From: a virus
DNA: 41,845 bases
IMG/VR virus record: IMGVR_UViG_3300005529_000505
Location: 1 to 41,845 of that record
Strand: one strand, 5' to 3'
The notes under the pieces are model-generated. The model was given only the letters and a program-made list of their open reading frames with translations, searched no databases and was not told the DNA's origin. Shown one piece after another: positions 21,683 through 28,943 of this stretch; position 1 is the first letter of the stretch; every line of letters starts with the position of its first letter. Both the position numbers and the translations under genes were made by a program.

Positions 21683-22033
21683 CTACGCCGAAAACGACCC
21701 GTACTCCGGATGCGCCTGCACCCCCGGCGTATACCGCCAGCCACTCAAGATCGGCTCATCCACCGGCTGGCCATACTCGTCCCGCATGAACACATCGAGA
21801 CTGAACTCGCCCAACTGCGTCTCCCACCCGCGCTGCTGGTAGTCCAGGCGCGTCTGCTCCATCAGCACATCGAGCAGCGTCCGCGGGTCCTCCGGGTTGA
21901 GGTTCGTCGTGCCGGAACGAACCTTGACCCGGCGGGGGAAACGGTTGCCGAACACGAACGGCAGCAGGAACCCGTCGCGGTAGACGACAACGTAGTAGTT
22001 CCCCTGGTAGCCGAGGCGCTCAACGGCGTACAT
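21683..22033 (-). CDS. Hypothetical protein
   Basis: 116 residues from ATG 22033 (a TTG at 22051 is also in frame). Rich in aromatic residues, with beta-like strands NYYVVVYRDGFLLPFVFG and SLDVFMRDEYGQPV. Length and composition look like a compact globular protein. GC content is lower than in its neighbours, a sign of separate origin. No family recognised. Confidence 0.7.
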   Translation of the reverse strand: MYAVERLGYQGNYYVVVYRDGFLLPFVFGNRFPRRVKVRSGTTNLNPEDPRTLLDVLMEQTRLDYQQRGWETQLGEFSLDVFMRDEYGQPVDEPILSGWRYTPGVQAHPEYGSFSA

Positions 22034-22075
22034 ACAGCAAGGATGCGGCAAGAACCCGCTCAGGGCAAGCGCAGC

Positions 22076-22288
22076 TCAGGTGTTGAGCGCGTCGGCGAAC
22101 CCCTCGTGCCACTCCAGGCAGTGGGGGTCGCCGCACGTCCCATCGCACTCATGAGCGCTGTGGGGAGCGATCCCGGCGCCGTGGACGAGGTACGGCGGTT
22201 CCTGCTTCTTCCGCTCGGCACGCGAGCCGCAGACGTGGGTCCGGGCGTAACGCCAGCCGAGATGGTAGGTGGTGACGGTGCGCTGCAC
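22076..22288 (-). CDS. Small Cys/His-rich hypothetical protein (70 aa)
   Basis: Starts at GTG 22288 after GGGGGA. It contains HVCGSRAERKKQ and HECDGTCGDPHCLEWHEG, so a zinc site is likely. It lies between the GIY-YIG gene and an unknown protein on the same strand. Function unknown. Confidence 0.65.
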   Translation of the reverse strand: MQRTVTTYHLGWRYARTHVCGSRAERKKQEPPYLVHGAGIAPHSAHECDGTCGDPHCLEWHEGFADALNT

Positions 22289-22317
22289 GTCAGTCCCCCG
22301 CCACCCGCTCGTGCCGC

Positions 22318-22746
22318 TCAGACATAGCGAGCACGCCCGACGTGCTGTGCATCCGGGCCGCTATTGCAGCACACCGGATAGACGACGGCGGTCCCTCCCA
22401 TACGGATGATGGCCCGGTGTGGCCCCTGCAAACGCATCCCGCCACGCCGCATGGGGTAAAGGCGTGCCCGCCGCCCCGCCTGCTGGATTGCCCCGGAGAT
22501 GTTGTACTCGGGGCACTCGTCGCGGATTGCGATGCTCTCGGCGGTCAGCGCTTCGGGGCGGGACGACAGCCACTCAATTTCCGTGGTGGCAACCTCGGCC
22601 CACCACGACTCGGACTTCTCGGCCGCGTGCGCCTTCATCCTTGCCGGCGGGTTACGGGTGATGCCCACGTAGAGCAGTACGCCGTCCTCGTCGTACAGCC
22701 TGTAGAGCGCAGTCGGTTCGTCGTCGAACTCAATCGGCGTGGTCAC
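22318..22746 (-). CDS. GIY-YIG nuclease domain protein
   Basis: 142 residues. Residues about 12-85 fit a GIY-YIG core: TALYRLYDEDGVLLYVGITRNPPARMKAH (LYR/LYVGIT in place of GIY/YIG, Arg in the NPPAR box), EIEWLSSRPEALTAESIAI with the catalytic-type Glu, and CPEYNI. The C-terminal 50 residues hold Arg-rich and Cys segments. Its start overlaps the regulator's stop by 4 bases. It may be a mobile-element nuclease; the target is unknown. Confidence 0.88.
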   Translation of the reverse strand: MTTPIEFDDEPTALYRLYDEDGVLLYVGITRNPPARMKAHAAEKSESWWAEVATTEIEWLSSRPEALTAESIAIRDECPEYNISGAIQQAGRRARLYPMRRGGMRLQGPHRAIIRMGGTAVVYPVCCNSGPDAQHVGRARYV

Positions 22747-23612
22747 TCCTCGCCCTCCCCCGTCTTCGTGGCCTTCCCGCGCCAGTAGGCGGCGGCCTTG
22801 GCGATGAGCCTCAGCGCGTCCTCGCCGACAGCGCTCTCGGCTAGGTACAGGTCTGCGGCGCGGCTCCAGTCCGCCGGGTCCTTGCGATCCCGCTTCTCAC
22901 CCTCGTAGGTTTCGACGACAACCATCTCGTCCAGCATCCGGAACGACTGGTAGGGGATGTACTCATGGGGCACGCCTTCGGCAAAGATGCCGAGCGTGAT
23001 GTTGTCGAGGGCGGTGAAGTTGGTCAGCCAGTCCATCTGCCTGAGCATCACCTGGGGGCTGCCGACCTGCTCGCGTAGAACGGTCTCCCTGATCACGAAC
23101 TCGAACGTGCGGCCCGGGTCGTACAAGGTCTCCTGGCGCCGCATGCGGCCGGCCACGGCCTCCTCGATGTCCTCGAAGCCCTTGCGCTGCATCTTGCAGA
23201 ACATCGTGATCATGTGCCGCGCGTACTCGGCGGTCTGGAGCTGGCCCGGCATGATGTCGGTCTGAATGCTCCGGATGTAGCGGGCCTTGCGCTCCTGTAC
23301 CGCTATCTCCTCCTGGATGGAGGCGAGGCCGCGGGACATCCGTTTGTCCCAGCGCCAGCTCACGGTCTCGACCTCGGCCAGCAGGTCCAGCAGTTCGGCC
23401 GTGGCTTCCGGGTGCCCGCAAGCTTCTGCCCAGTCGCTGACCTCATCGACGGACGGCTTCTGCCGCCCGTGCTGGATCTTCGACACCTTCGGCGTCGGCC
23501 AGCCGAGGCGTTCGGCCAGTTCGCCGACACCGAGCCCGGCGGCCTTGCGCATGCCAAAGAGGCGTTCGGCAAGACCGCCGGGGCGGCTGAGCATCTCTTC
23601 CGCAGGGTGCAC
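22743..23612 (-). CDS. XRE HTH regulator with DUF5753
   Basis: 289 residues from a GTG (23612). An N-terminal XRE HTH (FGMRKAAGLGVGELAERLGWPTPKVSKIQHGR, about 19-50) is followed by the DUF5753 effector region from about 105 (YIRSIQTDIMPGQLQTAEYARHM, AGRMRRQETL, FVIRETVLREQVG, MDWLTNFTALDNITLGIF, DWSRAADLYLAESAVGEDAL). This is the WhiJ-like class abundant in streptomycetes, usually paired with small partner genes. The DUF6879 gene and a small partner lie directly upstream on the same strand. It likely binds the palindrome at 24501-24522. Confidence 0.93.
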   Translation of the reverse strand: MHPAEEMLSRPGGLAERLFGMRKAAGLGVGELAERLGWPTPKVSKIQHGRQKPSVDEVSDWAEACGHPEATAELLDLLAEVETVSWRWDKRMSRGLASIQEEIAVQERKARYIRSIQTDIMPGQLQTAEYARHMITMFCKMQRKGFEDIEEAVAGRMRRQETLYDPGRTFEFVIRETVLREQVGSPQVMLRQMDWLTNFTALDNITLGIFAEGVPHEYIPYQSFRMLDEMVVVETYEGEKRDRKDPADWSRAADLYLAESAVGEDALRLIAKAAAYWRGKATKTGEGEE

Positions 23613-23629
23613 GCGGATGCCCTTCTCTG

Positions 23630-24172
23630 TCAGGCAGCGGCTATCGCTGCCGCTGGTGCTGAGTGCCGCAGCGCCACGTCCCGCATCGCGCGGTAGTGGG
23701 CTATGGCTTCCGGTTCGGTAATCAGTTCGTGGCCGGCCACTTGCCCCGCCGCCGTGAACCGGGCGACGACGACCGTGCTGTTGTCGAACAGCGACCAGTC
23801 GAAGCCCTGCAGCAGGCCGAGCCGCCCGGCTGTGCCGCGGCGCAGGTAGGTGACCTGCTCCCCGGCTTCCTCGTGCCAGTGGCTGCCGGCCAGCAGGAAC
23901 CGCTGGTAGGCGGTCGGGGGCTCATCCAGGACACGCACCCGCTGGATAACCCGCCCGGCCGCGGTGTGCCTGGATACGAAGCTGAGCCAGTCCTGCCACC
24001 AGCCGACCGCGCTGGGGGGCGGGAGTTCGCCGTCGCTGAGGAAGCGGTCGAGCATGTCGCGTTCGGCACCGATCGCGTAGGCCGGCTGGGTCTCCATCTT
24101 GAACCAGCTCGCCTCGAAGCCGTCGAGGAGCCGGCGGAAGTCTTCGCCGCTGACCGGCGTGCCCATGCTCAT
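23630..24172 (-). CDS. DUF6879 family protein
   Basis: 180 residues with SGEDFRRLLDGFEASWFKMETQPAY near the start, WWQDWLSFVSRHTAAGRVIQRVRVL, and DWSLFDNSTVVVARF. This is the usual layout of DUF6879, typically encoded beside DUF5753-type HTH genes as here. Function unknown; it probably modulates the regulator. The start overlaps the preceding small gene by 4 bases. Confidence 0.9.
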   Translation of the reverse strand: MSMGTPVSGEDFRRLLDGFEASWFKMETQPAYAIGAERDMLDRFLSDGELPPPSAVGWWQDWLSFVSRHTAAGRVIQRVRVLDEPPTAYQRFLLAGSHWHEEAGEQVTYLRRGTAGRLGLLQGFDWSLFDNSTVVVARFTAAGQVAGHELITEPEAIAHYRAMRDVALRHSAPAAAIAAA

Positions 24173-24399
24173 CCCCCCAGGTGCTCGCGCACGTCGTCGG
24201 GGATGAAAACAGCGGACTCGTGGGCGGCTGGCTGGTGCTCGAGGTGGGCGAGCTCGCCGCCGGTGATGGTCTCAAGGATGGCGATGCGGCCGGGCCGGCC
24301 GTTGCGGACGGTCTGCGGGTACACGGTGTCGCAGTCGCCGCCGACGCAGGGGCCGCCGTCGGGTGCTGAACGACGCCACGTTGCCTGGATCTTCTCCAT
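24169..24399 (-). CDS. Small partner protein of the DUF5753 cassette (76 aa)
   Basis: From ATG 24399, preceded by GGAAGGA. It contains WRRSAPDGGPCVGGDC near the start and HESAVFIPDDVREHL at the end. Its position and the early W-x-x-S ... C pattern recall DUF397 proteins that accompany these regulators, but the match is weak. It is first in the operon, about 90 bases downstream of the predicted RNA start. Confidence 0.75.
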   Translation of the reverse strand: MEKIQATWRRSAPDGGPCVGGDCDTVYPQTVRNGRPGRIAILETITGGELAHLEHQPAAHESAVFIPDDVREHLGG

Positions 24400-24495
24400 T
24401 GCTGGGTCCTTCCTGCCAGTTGGGTGGGCCCAGTCTTGCCCAGATGTTCCCCGGCCGTCCAGCGTCGGGCCGGGGAACTCCCATCTGGCTCGTTC

Positions 24496-24550
24496 ACTGT
24501 AGCAAATTTTCTCAAATTTGCTTGACTCGACCTCCGATCTGGCTAACACT
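24496..24550. promoter_or_regulatory. Divergent promoters around a 22-bp palindromic operator
   Basis: AGCAAATTT (24501-24509), TCTC, AAATTTGCT (24514-24522) is a perfect 9-bp inverted repeat in otherwise GC-rich DNA. A minus -10 (TACAGT, 24501-24496) overlaps one edge, and a plus -35 (TTGACT, 24522-24527) overlaps the other, with AACACT at 24545, 17 bases on. One bound protein would control both directions. The DUF5753 regulator is the natural candidate. Confidence 0.72.
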
Positions 24551-24590
24551 GGGCTCAGTTGTCCACCCCAGACCGACACCGGAGGACCGG

Positions 24591-24857
24591 ATGGGAGCTT
24601 CACCGCCCGCCGTGGCCGTTCTCAGCGGTCCCGTTCTGCTGAAGATCGCCCAGGCCGCGCACGTGCTGAACATCAGCGACAAGACCGTGCAGCGGCGCAT
24701 CAAGTCGCGAGACTTCCCCTCCGTCCTGATCGGCACAACCCCGTTCGTCCCGCTGGCGTGGATCAACGACCTCGTTGCCGACGCCATCCGGACACGGCGC
24801 GTCCAAGCCGAGGAGCACGGCCGGGCATGGACGGCCGCCCGGAAGGCGGCGTCATGA
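24591..24857 (+). CDS. Excisionase/MerR-like HTH protein (88 aa)
   Basis: ATG 24591 follows GGAGGACCGG. The core LLKIAQAAHVLNISDKTVQRRIKSRDFPSVLIG is a winged HTH of the excisionase (HTH_17) type, followed by PLAWINDLVADAI. It is the first gene of the transfer-like plus operon and could act as an excision factor or as its regulator. No integrase lies next to it. Confidence 0.85.
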   Translation: MGASPPAVAVLSGPVLLKIAQAAHVLNISDKTVQRRIKSRDFPSVLIGTTPFVPLAWINDLVADAIRTRRVQAEEHGRAWTAARKAAS

Positions 24858-25384
24858 TCGCCAGCCTCCTGCGCCCCCGTCCCATCCGCTCCCTCAGCGA
24901 ACTGGCGGAACTGACCGCCCAGCGCACCGAATGCGCCACCCTCGCCGCGGTCAACCGGGCAGGATTCGTCACCCGCGCCGCGCAGCACGCCGACGCCGAC
25001 GTGATCGAGGGCGTGTTCGTCAAGCAGCGCGCGTTCGTGGAGGGCTTCGTCCCCGAGGCGATGGTCCCGCTGGTGCACGCGATCCACCTGCCCAGCCGCC
25101 TGACCGTGATCGCGCACCGCACCCCGCGGCATGTGTCCCCGGACCCGTTCGGTGACGCGCACGCGGTCACCAAGGAGGGCGGCGTGACGCTCCGGTGGGC
25201 GGCCGACTTCATGGCGGTGCCGGAGATCGAGGAGGTTTACGGCCCGTCGTGTTCCCGCGGCGTGGTCGCGGAGCTGTGCTCGATGTGGCAGGTGGCCGTG
25301 ATCGCCAAGGACTGGGGCGACAACGACTTCATCTGGCCGGCGCTGGCCGAGTTCGCGGAGTCGGCTGCGAGGTGCTCGGCATGA
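24854..25384 (+). CDS. Hypothetical protein of the transfer operon
   Basis: 176 residues from ATG 24854, which overlaps the preceding stop (ATGA). No signal or membrane segment. The middle has FVKQRAFVEGFVPEAMVPLVHAIHL and RTPRHVSPDPF; the C-terminus has CSMWQVAVIAKDWGDNDFIW. It overlaps the NlpC/P60 gene by 4 bases. Possibly a coupling or regulatory factor of transfer; not recognised. Confidence 0.78.
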   Translation: MIASLLRPRPIRSLSELAELTAQRTECATLAAVNRAGFVTRAAQHADADVIEGVFVKQRAFVEGFVPEAMVPLVHAIHLPSRLTVIAHRTPRHVSPDPFGDAHAVTKEGGVTLRWAADFMAVPEIEEVYGPSCSRGVVAELCSMWQVAVIAKDWGDNDFIWPALAEFAESAARCSA

Positions 25385-25893
25385 GCCGCCGCCAGTCCAG
25401 TGGCATCGGGACGCTCAGCGCGCTGGGTATCGGCGCCTACTTCGCCTTCAGCGGCCATCTGCCCAGCGTCCACATGGACAGCGTGAAGGCCCCGACCCAT
25501 GCGGCCCGGGTGGCGATCCGCTACGCAGAGGCGCAGATCGGGAAACCGTACATCTGGGGCGGCACCGGTCCGGGCGGCTACGACTGCTCGGGATTGACCG
25601 AGATGGCGTACGCCTCCGCTGGTGTGCACGAGCCACGCACCGCTGCCGAGCAGTGGGACTGGGGCACGAAGGTCCCGCCGTCCCAGGTCAAGGCTGGCGA
25701 TGAAGCGTTTTTTGCTGGCTCGGACGGCTCGGACGTCAGCCCCGGCCACGTCGGGCTGGTGATCAACCCGCGCAAGCACCTGATGGTCGAGGCGTACGCG
25801 ACCGGGACCAATATCCGCATCTCGCACTATGGCCCGCTGGGCGCTCCCGGCGACACCAACCCGGTCGGGTTCACCCGGCCTTCAAGGCACTAA
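25381..25893 (+). CDS. NlpC/P60 peptidoglycan hydrolase
   Basis: 170 residues. A short basic start and one hydrophobic segment (GIGTLSALGIGAYFAF, residues 8-23) anchor or export it. The catalytic domain runs from about 38: IGKPYIWGGTGPGGYDCSGL with the Cys nucleophile at 69 and SPGHVGLVI with His 123. These enzymes cut peptide stems of peptidoglycan. In transfer operons such a hydrolase would open the wall locally for DNA passage. Its N-terminus closely resembles that of the lysozyme-like protein at 26705. Confidence 0.93.
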   Translation: MSRRQSSGIGTLSALGIGAYFAFSGHLPSVHMDSVKAPTHAARVAIRYAEAQIGKPYIWGGTGPGGYDCSGLTEMAYASAGVHEPRTAAEQWDWGTKVPPSQVKAGDEAFFAGSDGSDVSPGHVGLVINPRKHLMVEAYATGTNIRISHYGPLGAPGDTNPVGFTRPSRH

Positions 25894-25903
25894 GGAGCTA
25901 ACC

Positions 25904-26053
25904 GTGAAATTCCTGATCCCCATCGCAGTCGTGATAGGTGGCCTGTTGCTGGCCAGCCAGGTGCTGTACGGAACCCATGTGATCCAGGCGCCAGTCCCCG
26001 CACCGGGCAGCACGGCGGCCGCCCATCCGCATCCCAAGGTGCCCCGGCCATGA
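25904..26053 (+). CDS. Membrane micro-protein (49 aa)
   Basis: GTG 25904 preceded by AAGGAGCTAACC. It has one membrane segment (KFLIPIAVVIGGLLLASQVL) then a Pro/His-rich outside tail. The first 14 residues resemble those of the next protein (MKFL-I--VV-GGL). Four-base overlap with it. Confidence 0.75.
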   Translation: MKFLIPIAVVIGGLLLASQVLYGTHVIQAPVPAPGSTAAAHPHPKVPRP

Positions 26054-26400
26054 AGTTCCTGTTCATCATCGGCGTCGTGGTAGGCGGGCTGTTCCTGTTC
26101 AGCATGGCCAAGGGCGCCGCTGACCCGTCCACCGCGAGCCAGTCCAGCCTGACCCCGGGTGCGGCTTGCCACACCCTGGACCTGGCCCACAGTGGCTCCC
26201 TGAACGTCCCGGGCTACGCGGCCCTGCGGAACGTGGCCTCGCACATGGCGGCCAACCCCGAGGGCCGGAAGTTCGCGGCCATCGCCCGCAGCGTCGCCTC
26301 CGACGAGGCGTCCCGGTCGTTCCGGCACACGCTCCGGCTCGGCCCGGACTGGGCGGCCCTGCTGAAGGAGTGCGCCCAGGCTTCCGGAAAGGCCGCGTGA
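26050..26400 (+). CDS. Exported or anchored hypothetical protein
   Basis: 116 residues. N-terminal hydrophobic segment (MKFLFIIGVVVGGLFLFSMA) without a clear lipobox. The outside part has two Cys (ACHTLDL and LKECAQ) that could form a disulfide, and a helical region AALRNVASHMAANPEGRKF. It is a probable partner in the cell-surface complex. Function unknown. Confidence 0.75.
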   Translation: MKFLFIIGVVVGGLFLFSMAKGAADPSTASQSSLTPGAACHTLDLAHSGSLNVPGYAALRNVASHMAANPEGRKFAAIARSVASDEASRSFRHTLRLGPDWAALLKECAQASGKAA

Positions 26401-26708
26401 TGCGCGCGGTGACGGCGGTTGGCATCGCAGCAGCCACCGCCCTAACGGCAATCATCCTTCACAACTCGCACCAGCCGGACCCCGATGTCGGCGCTTGCCA
26501 GGTCATGGCCAGCGGAACACAGGTCGTCTGGGGCGGTTCCGTTGTGCCCGACGACCCGCAACTGGCCTACACCCAGGCGCACGCCACGGAACCCCTTGCG
26601 TCGATCGCCCGGCAGGTGCGTGCTGACGTGGCCGCTGGCATCCTGGCTCCCGCCGACATACGCACGCTGCATGTGGCCTGCCTCCGTGTGGGCGTGACGC
26701 TGCCGTGA
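26400..26708 (+). CDS. Exported hypothetical protein (102 aa)
   Basis: ATG at 26400 overlaps the preceding stop; a GTG at 26397 is an alternative. Signal-like N-terminus (AVTAVGIAAATALTAIIL), then a Cys (GACQVM) and a second near the end (LHVACLRVG). The arrangement resembles the preceding protein: membrane start, compact domain with two Cys. Overlaps the lysozyme-like gene by 4 bases. Confidence 0.72.
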   Translation: MRAVTAVGIAAATALTAIILHNSHQPDPDVGACQVMASGTQVVWGGSVVPDDPQLAYTQAHATEPLASIARQVRADVAAGILAPADIRTLHVACLRVGVTLP

Positions 26709-27205
26709 GCAAGCGCAGAAGCGGCGGCACCGGCATCTTTCTCGCACTGGGGGTGGGGGCCTACTTCGCCCTGCAAAGCCCCGGCGGCGTGGCCGGTCTC
26801 GCCGCTGGCTTCCACGGCCACGGCCCGCTTCCCAGCGGCCACGCCTACACCCCGGTCACATGGGCGCGGGCGTTCCTGCGCTACGACCACCTGCCGCGGA
26901 CCGGGTGCGACATGAACGCGATGGTCGCCTGGGAGCACGAAGAGGGCGGCGCCTGGGGCAACGACGCCGATGGGAACCCGCTCAACACCACCCAGCGCGA
27001 GCCGGGCTCGTGGCCCATCAACTCGGTCGGTGTCCAGGCGTACCCGTCCTGGCGCGAAGGCTTCAAGGCCACCCGCACGGCTTTGCACAACGGCCTGTAC
27101 GGCGGCGTCCTCGCCGCTCTGCGGGCTGGTGACAACGCTCAGGCAGTGGCCAGCGCTGTCGCCGCATCCAGGTGGGGAACCAAGCCGTTCTCCGCGGACT
27201 GCTAA
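26705..27205 (+). CDS. Lysozyme-like/transglycosylase-type protein, membrane-anchored
   Basis: 166 residues, GTG start. The N-terminus (basic, then TGIFLALGVGAYFAL) matches that of the NlpC/P60 protein. The domain from about 50 has MNAMVAWEHEEGGAWGND with candidate catalytic Glu 77, NPLNTTQREPGSWPINSVGVQAYPSW, then a helical end. This order resembles lysozyme-like folds. It would cleave glycan strands while the NlpC/P60 enzyme cuts peptides. The fold is inferred from pattern only. Confidence 0.75.
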   Translation: MSKRRSGGTGIFLALGVGAYFALQSPGGVAGLAAGFHGHGPLPSGHAYTPVTWARAFLRYDHLPRTGCDMNAMVAWEHEEGGAWGNDADGNPLNTTQREPGSWPINSVGVQAYPSWREGFKATRTALHNGLYGGVLAALRAGDNAQAVASAVAASRWGTKPFSADC

Positions 27206-27224
27206 CCGAAGGGGGCAACCATCC

Positions 27225-27416
27225 ATGCCCGACTACTTCCTCGACGTCGCCAAGAACCACGGCCACACCGCCACCTGGTACCTGCAGCAGGCCGGCCAGA
27301 AGATCAGCCAGATGTCCGCGCACGGCGGCGTCCTCGAAGTCGTCTTCGCCGGCTGCCTGGTCATCTTCATTGCCGGCCTGATCCTGGCTGGCATCCGCCG
27401 GGCAGTCGGCTCCTGA
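27225..27416 (+). CDS. Small membrane protein (63 aa)
   Basis: ATG 27225 after a GGGGGC. Amphipathic helix (YFLDVAKNHGHTATWYLQQ), then a membrane helix (VLEVVFAGCLVIFIAGLIL) and a short basic tail. Typical size for an accessory subunit of a membrane channel. Position before the FtsK-type gene supports a transfer role. Confidence 0.75.
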   Translation: MPDYFLDVAKNHGHTATWYLQQAGQKISQMSAHGGVLEVVFAGCLVIFIAGLILAGIRRAVGS

Positions 27417-27465
27417 CCATCCACCGCCCCAAACCAAACCCATCAGCCAGGAAGGGAATCCCGAG

Positions 27466-27795
27466 ATGGCGGTCACGAGACGAACCTCCCTCCGCGCGGC
27501 GATCCGCACGTCGGAGCACGAGGCCGCCATCCGGGATGCCCTGACCGAAGGCAGGACCGCGGACGCGCTGACCGAGGCGATCCGCGGCCTCCGGTCAGAG
27601 ACGGCGAAGCTGCGCCGCCGGCACCCCGCCGACGCCGCGCTGCTCGACGCCGTGCTCACCGGCCAGCTCCTCGCGATCGCAGCCACCGTCCACGAGTACC
27701 GCTCACCCCGCCGGCTGCGCGGGATGCCGCAGCCCACCGACCTGTTCGCCGCGTTCGACACCGCCCGCGCCGAAACCCTTGGAGAGGACATCTGA
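27466..27795 (+). CDS. Helical hypothetical protein (109 aa)
   Basis: ATG 27466 preceded by AAGGGAATCCCGAG. Charged helices dominate (SLRAAIRTSEHEAAIRDAL, IRGLRSETAKLRRRHPAD, LLAIAATVHEY). No membrane segment. It abuts the next membrane protein (TGATG) and may be its cytoplasmic partner. Confidence 0.75.
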   Translation: MAVTRRTSLRAAIRTSEHEAAIRDALTEGRTADALTEAIRGLRSETAKLRRRHPADAALLDAVLTGQLLAIAATVHEYRSPRRLRGMPQPTDLFAAFDTARAETLGEDI

Positions 27796-28283
27796 TGGCT
27801 GGCGACATTCCGCGCCTGCGCCGGATCATCAACGGCGACACCGAGCCCGAGGCCACCGAAGAAACCGCACCGGCGGAGAGCGGCAGCGGCAACGTCGTGC
27901 CCCTCCCCACCGCCCAGGCCCCGGCCACCGCCCAGGCGGGCGCGCTCGTCGGGCAGGCGTTCCGCGGTGCCCGCCAGCGCGCCGCCGACCTGAAGCGCCG
28001 CGACGGCAACGTGGTCAAGGGCCTGCGTAACTCCGCCCCGGCCACCGTCGAGCAGCAGGCGCAGTGGACCCGAGACCGCAGGTGGCGCGAGTCCGGCGTC
28101 GAAGAGGGCTCCTGGCTGGACACCGAGAACCTCCTGTACTACCACCTGGTCGGCAACCCGGCCGCCGCGTTCTGCCTGGCCTGCGCCGCACTGTTCCAGC
28201 GGCAGGCCCGGCTGCTCTCCGCGCTGCTCATCTGCGCCCCGCTCGTCCCGCTCCTCATCGCCATCATCTGGCTCGTCGTCTGA
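27795..28283 (+). CDS. Membrane protein with C-terminal helices
   Basis: 162 residues. The first 110 are soluble and Ala-rich with basic parts (ARQRAADLKRRDG). The end holds two hydrophobic segments (AAAFCLACAALFQ and LLSALLICAPLVPLLIAIIWLVV). The topology suggests a tail-anchored or hairpin protein next to the DNA pump. Family unknown. Confidence 0.78.
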   Translation: MAGDIPRLRRIINGDTEPEATEETAPAESGSGNVVPLPTAQAPATAQAGALVGQAFRGARQRAADLKRRDGNVVKGLRNSAPATVEQQAQWTRDRRWRESGVEEGSWLDTENLLYYHLVGNPAAAFCLACAALFQRQARLLSALLICAPLVPLLIAIIWLVV

Positions 28284-28304
28284 CCCTTTGAGAGGAAGAT
28301 CATC

Positions 28305-28940
28305 ATGCACGCAGCACACGGGGCGGCGCTCCTGCTGGCGCTGGTCGTCGGCGCGGGTGGCGTCACGTTCTGGCACCACGAGAAGATGCCCCGCTTCCAG
28401 GCCCTCCTCATCGGGCTCGCCGCGTTCCTGACCACCATCGGGCTGACCGTCTGGTCCGACGCCCTCGCGTCCCTGGTGCAGTCCGACCTGGCCCTGGGGT
28501 TCCTGGCGGCGACCACCGTCGTCGGCGGGATCTGCTTCTGGTTCCAGGTGGTCCGCAGGCACAAGCACCACCCGGTCCTCACGCCGCTGATCTCAGCGGT
28601 GTTCGGGACCACGCTGGTGCTGTTCTTCGGCAGCCTCGGCACCATCGCCAAGCGGGGCCTGCTCAACCCGATGGAGGCAAGCCAGGCGTTCAGCGGCACC
28701 GTGGGCCGGATCAGCTCAGGGAAGGCCGCCCAGGCGGCGATGGCGGGCCCGGGCGACCACCGCACGATAGTCCTCGCCATCGGCGGGGCCGTCATCCTCG
28801 GCCTGCTGATCCTCGGCATGAAACTGCGAGGCAGCCGAAAGAAGACCCCCTCGTTCGGCGGCCGCCCCGGCGGCAGCGTCCCGCCGCTCCCATCCACTCC
28901 CGGTGCCCGCAGGGCGCTCCCCGCTGGCAGGAGGAAGTAA
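28305..28940 (+). CDS. Polytopic membrane protein
   Basis: 211 residues, good ribosome site (GAGAGGAAG). About five hydrophobic segments: ALLLALVVGAGGVTFW, ALLIGLAAFLTTIGLTVW, LALGFLAATTVVGGICFW, LISAVFGTTLVLFFGSL and TIVLAIGGAVILGLLIL, then a basic Pro-rich cytoplasmic tail. It directly precedes the FtsK-type ATPase gene, as expected for a channel partner. No named family. Confidence 0.8.
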   Translation: MHAAHGAALLLALVVGAGGVTFWHHEKMPRFQALLIGLAAFLTTIGLTVWSDALASLVQSDLALGFLAATTVVGGICFWFQVVRRHKHHPVLTPLISAVFGTTLVLFFGSLGTIAKRGLLNPMEASQAFSGTVGRISSGKAAQAAMAGPGDHRTIVLAIGGAVILGLLILGMKLRGSRKKTPSFGGRPGGSVPPLPSTPGARRALPAGRRK

Positions 28941-28943
28941 CCG

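Noticed and set aside
24559-24567. DnaA-box-like TTGTCCACC
   Set aside because: A single near-match with no cluster; does not support an origin there.
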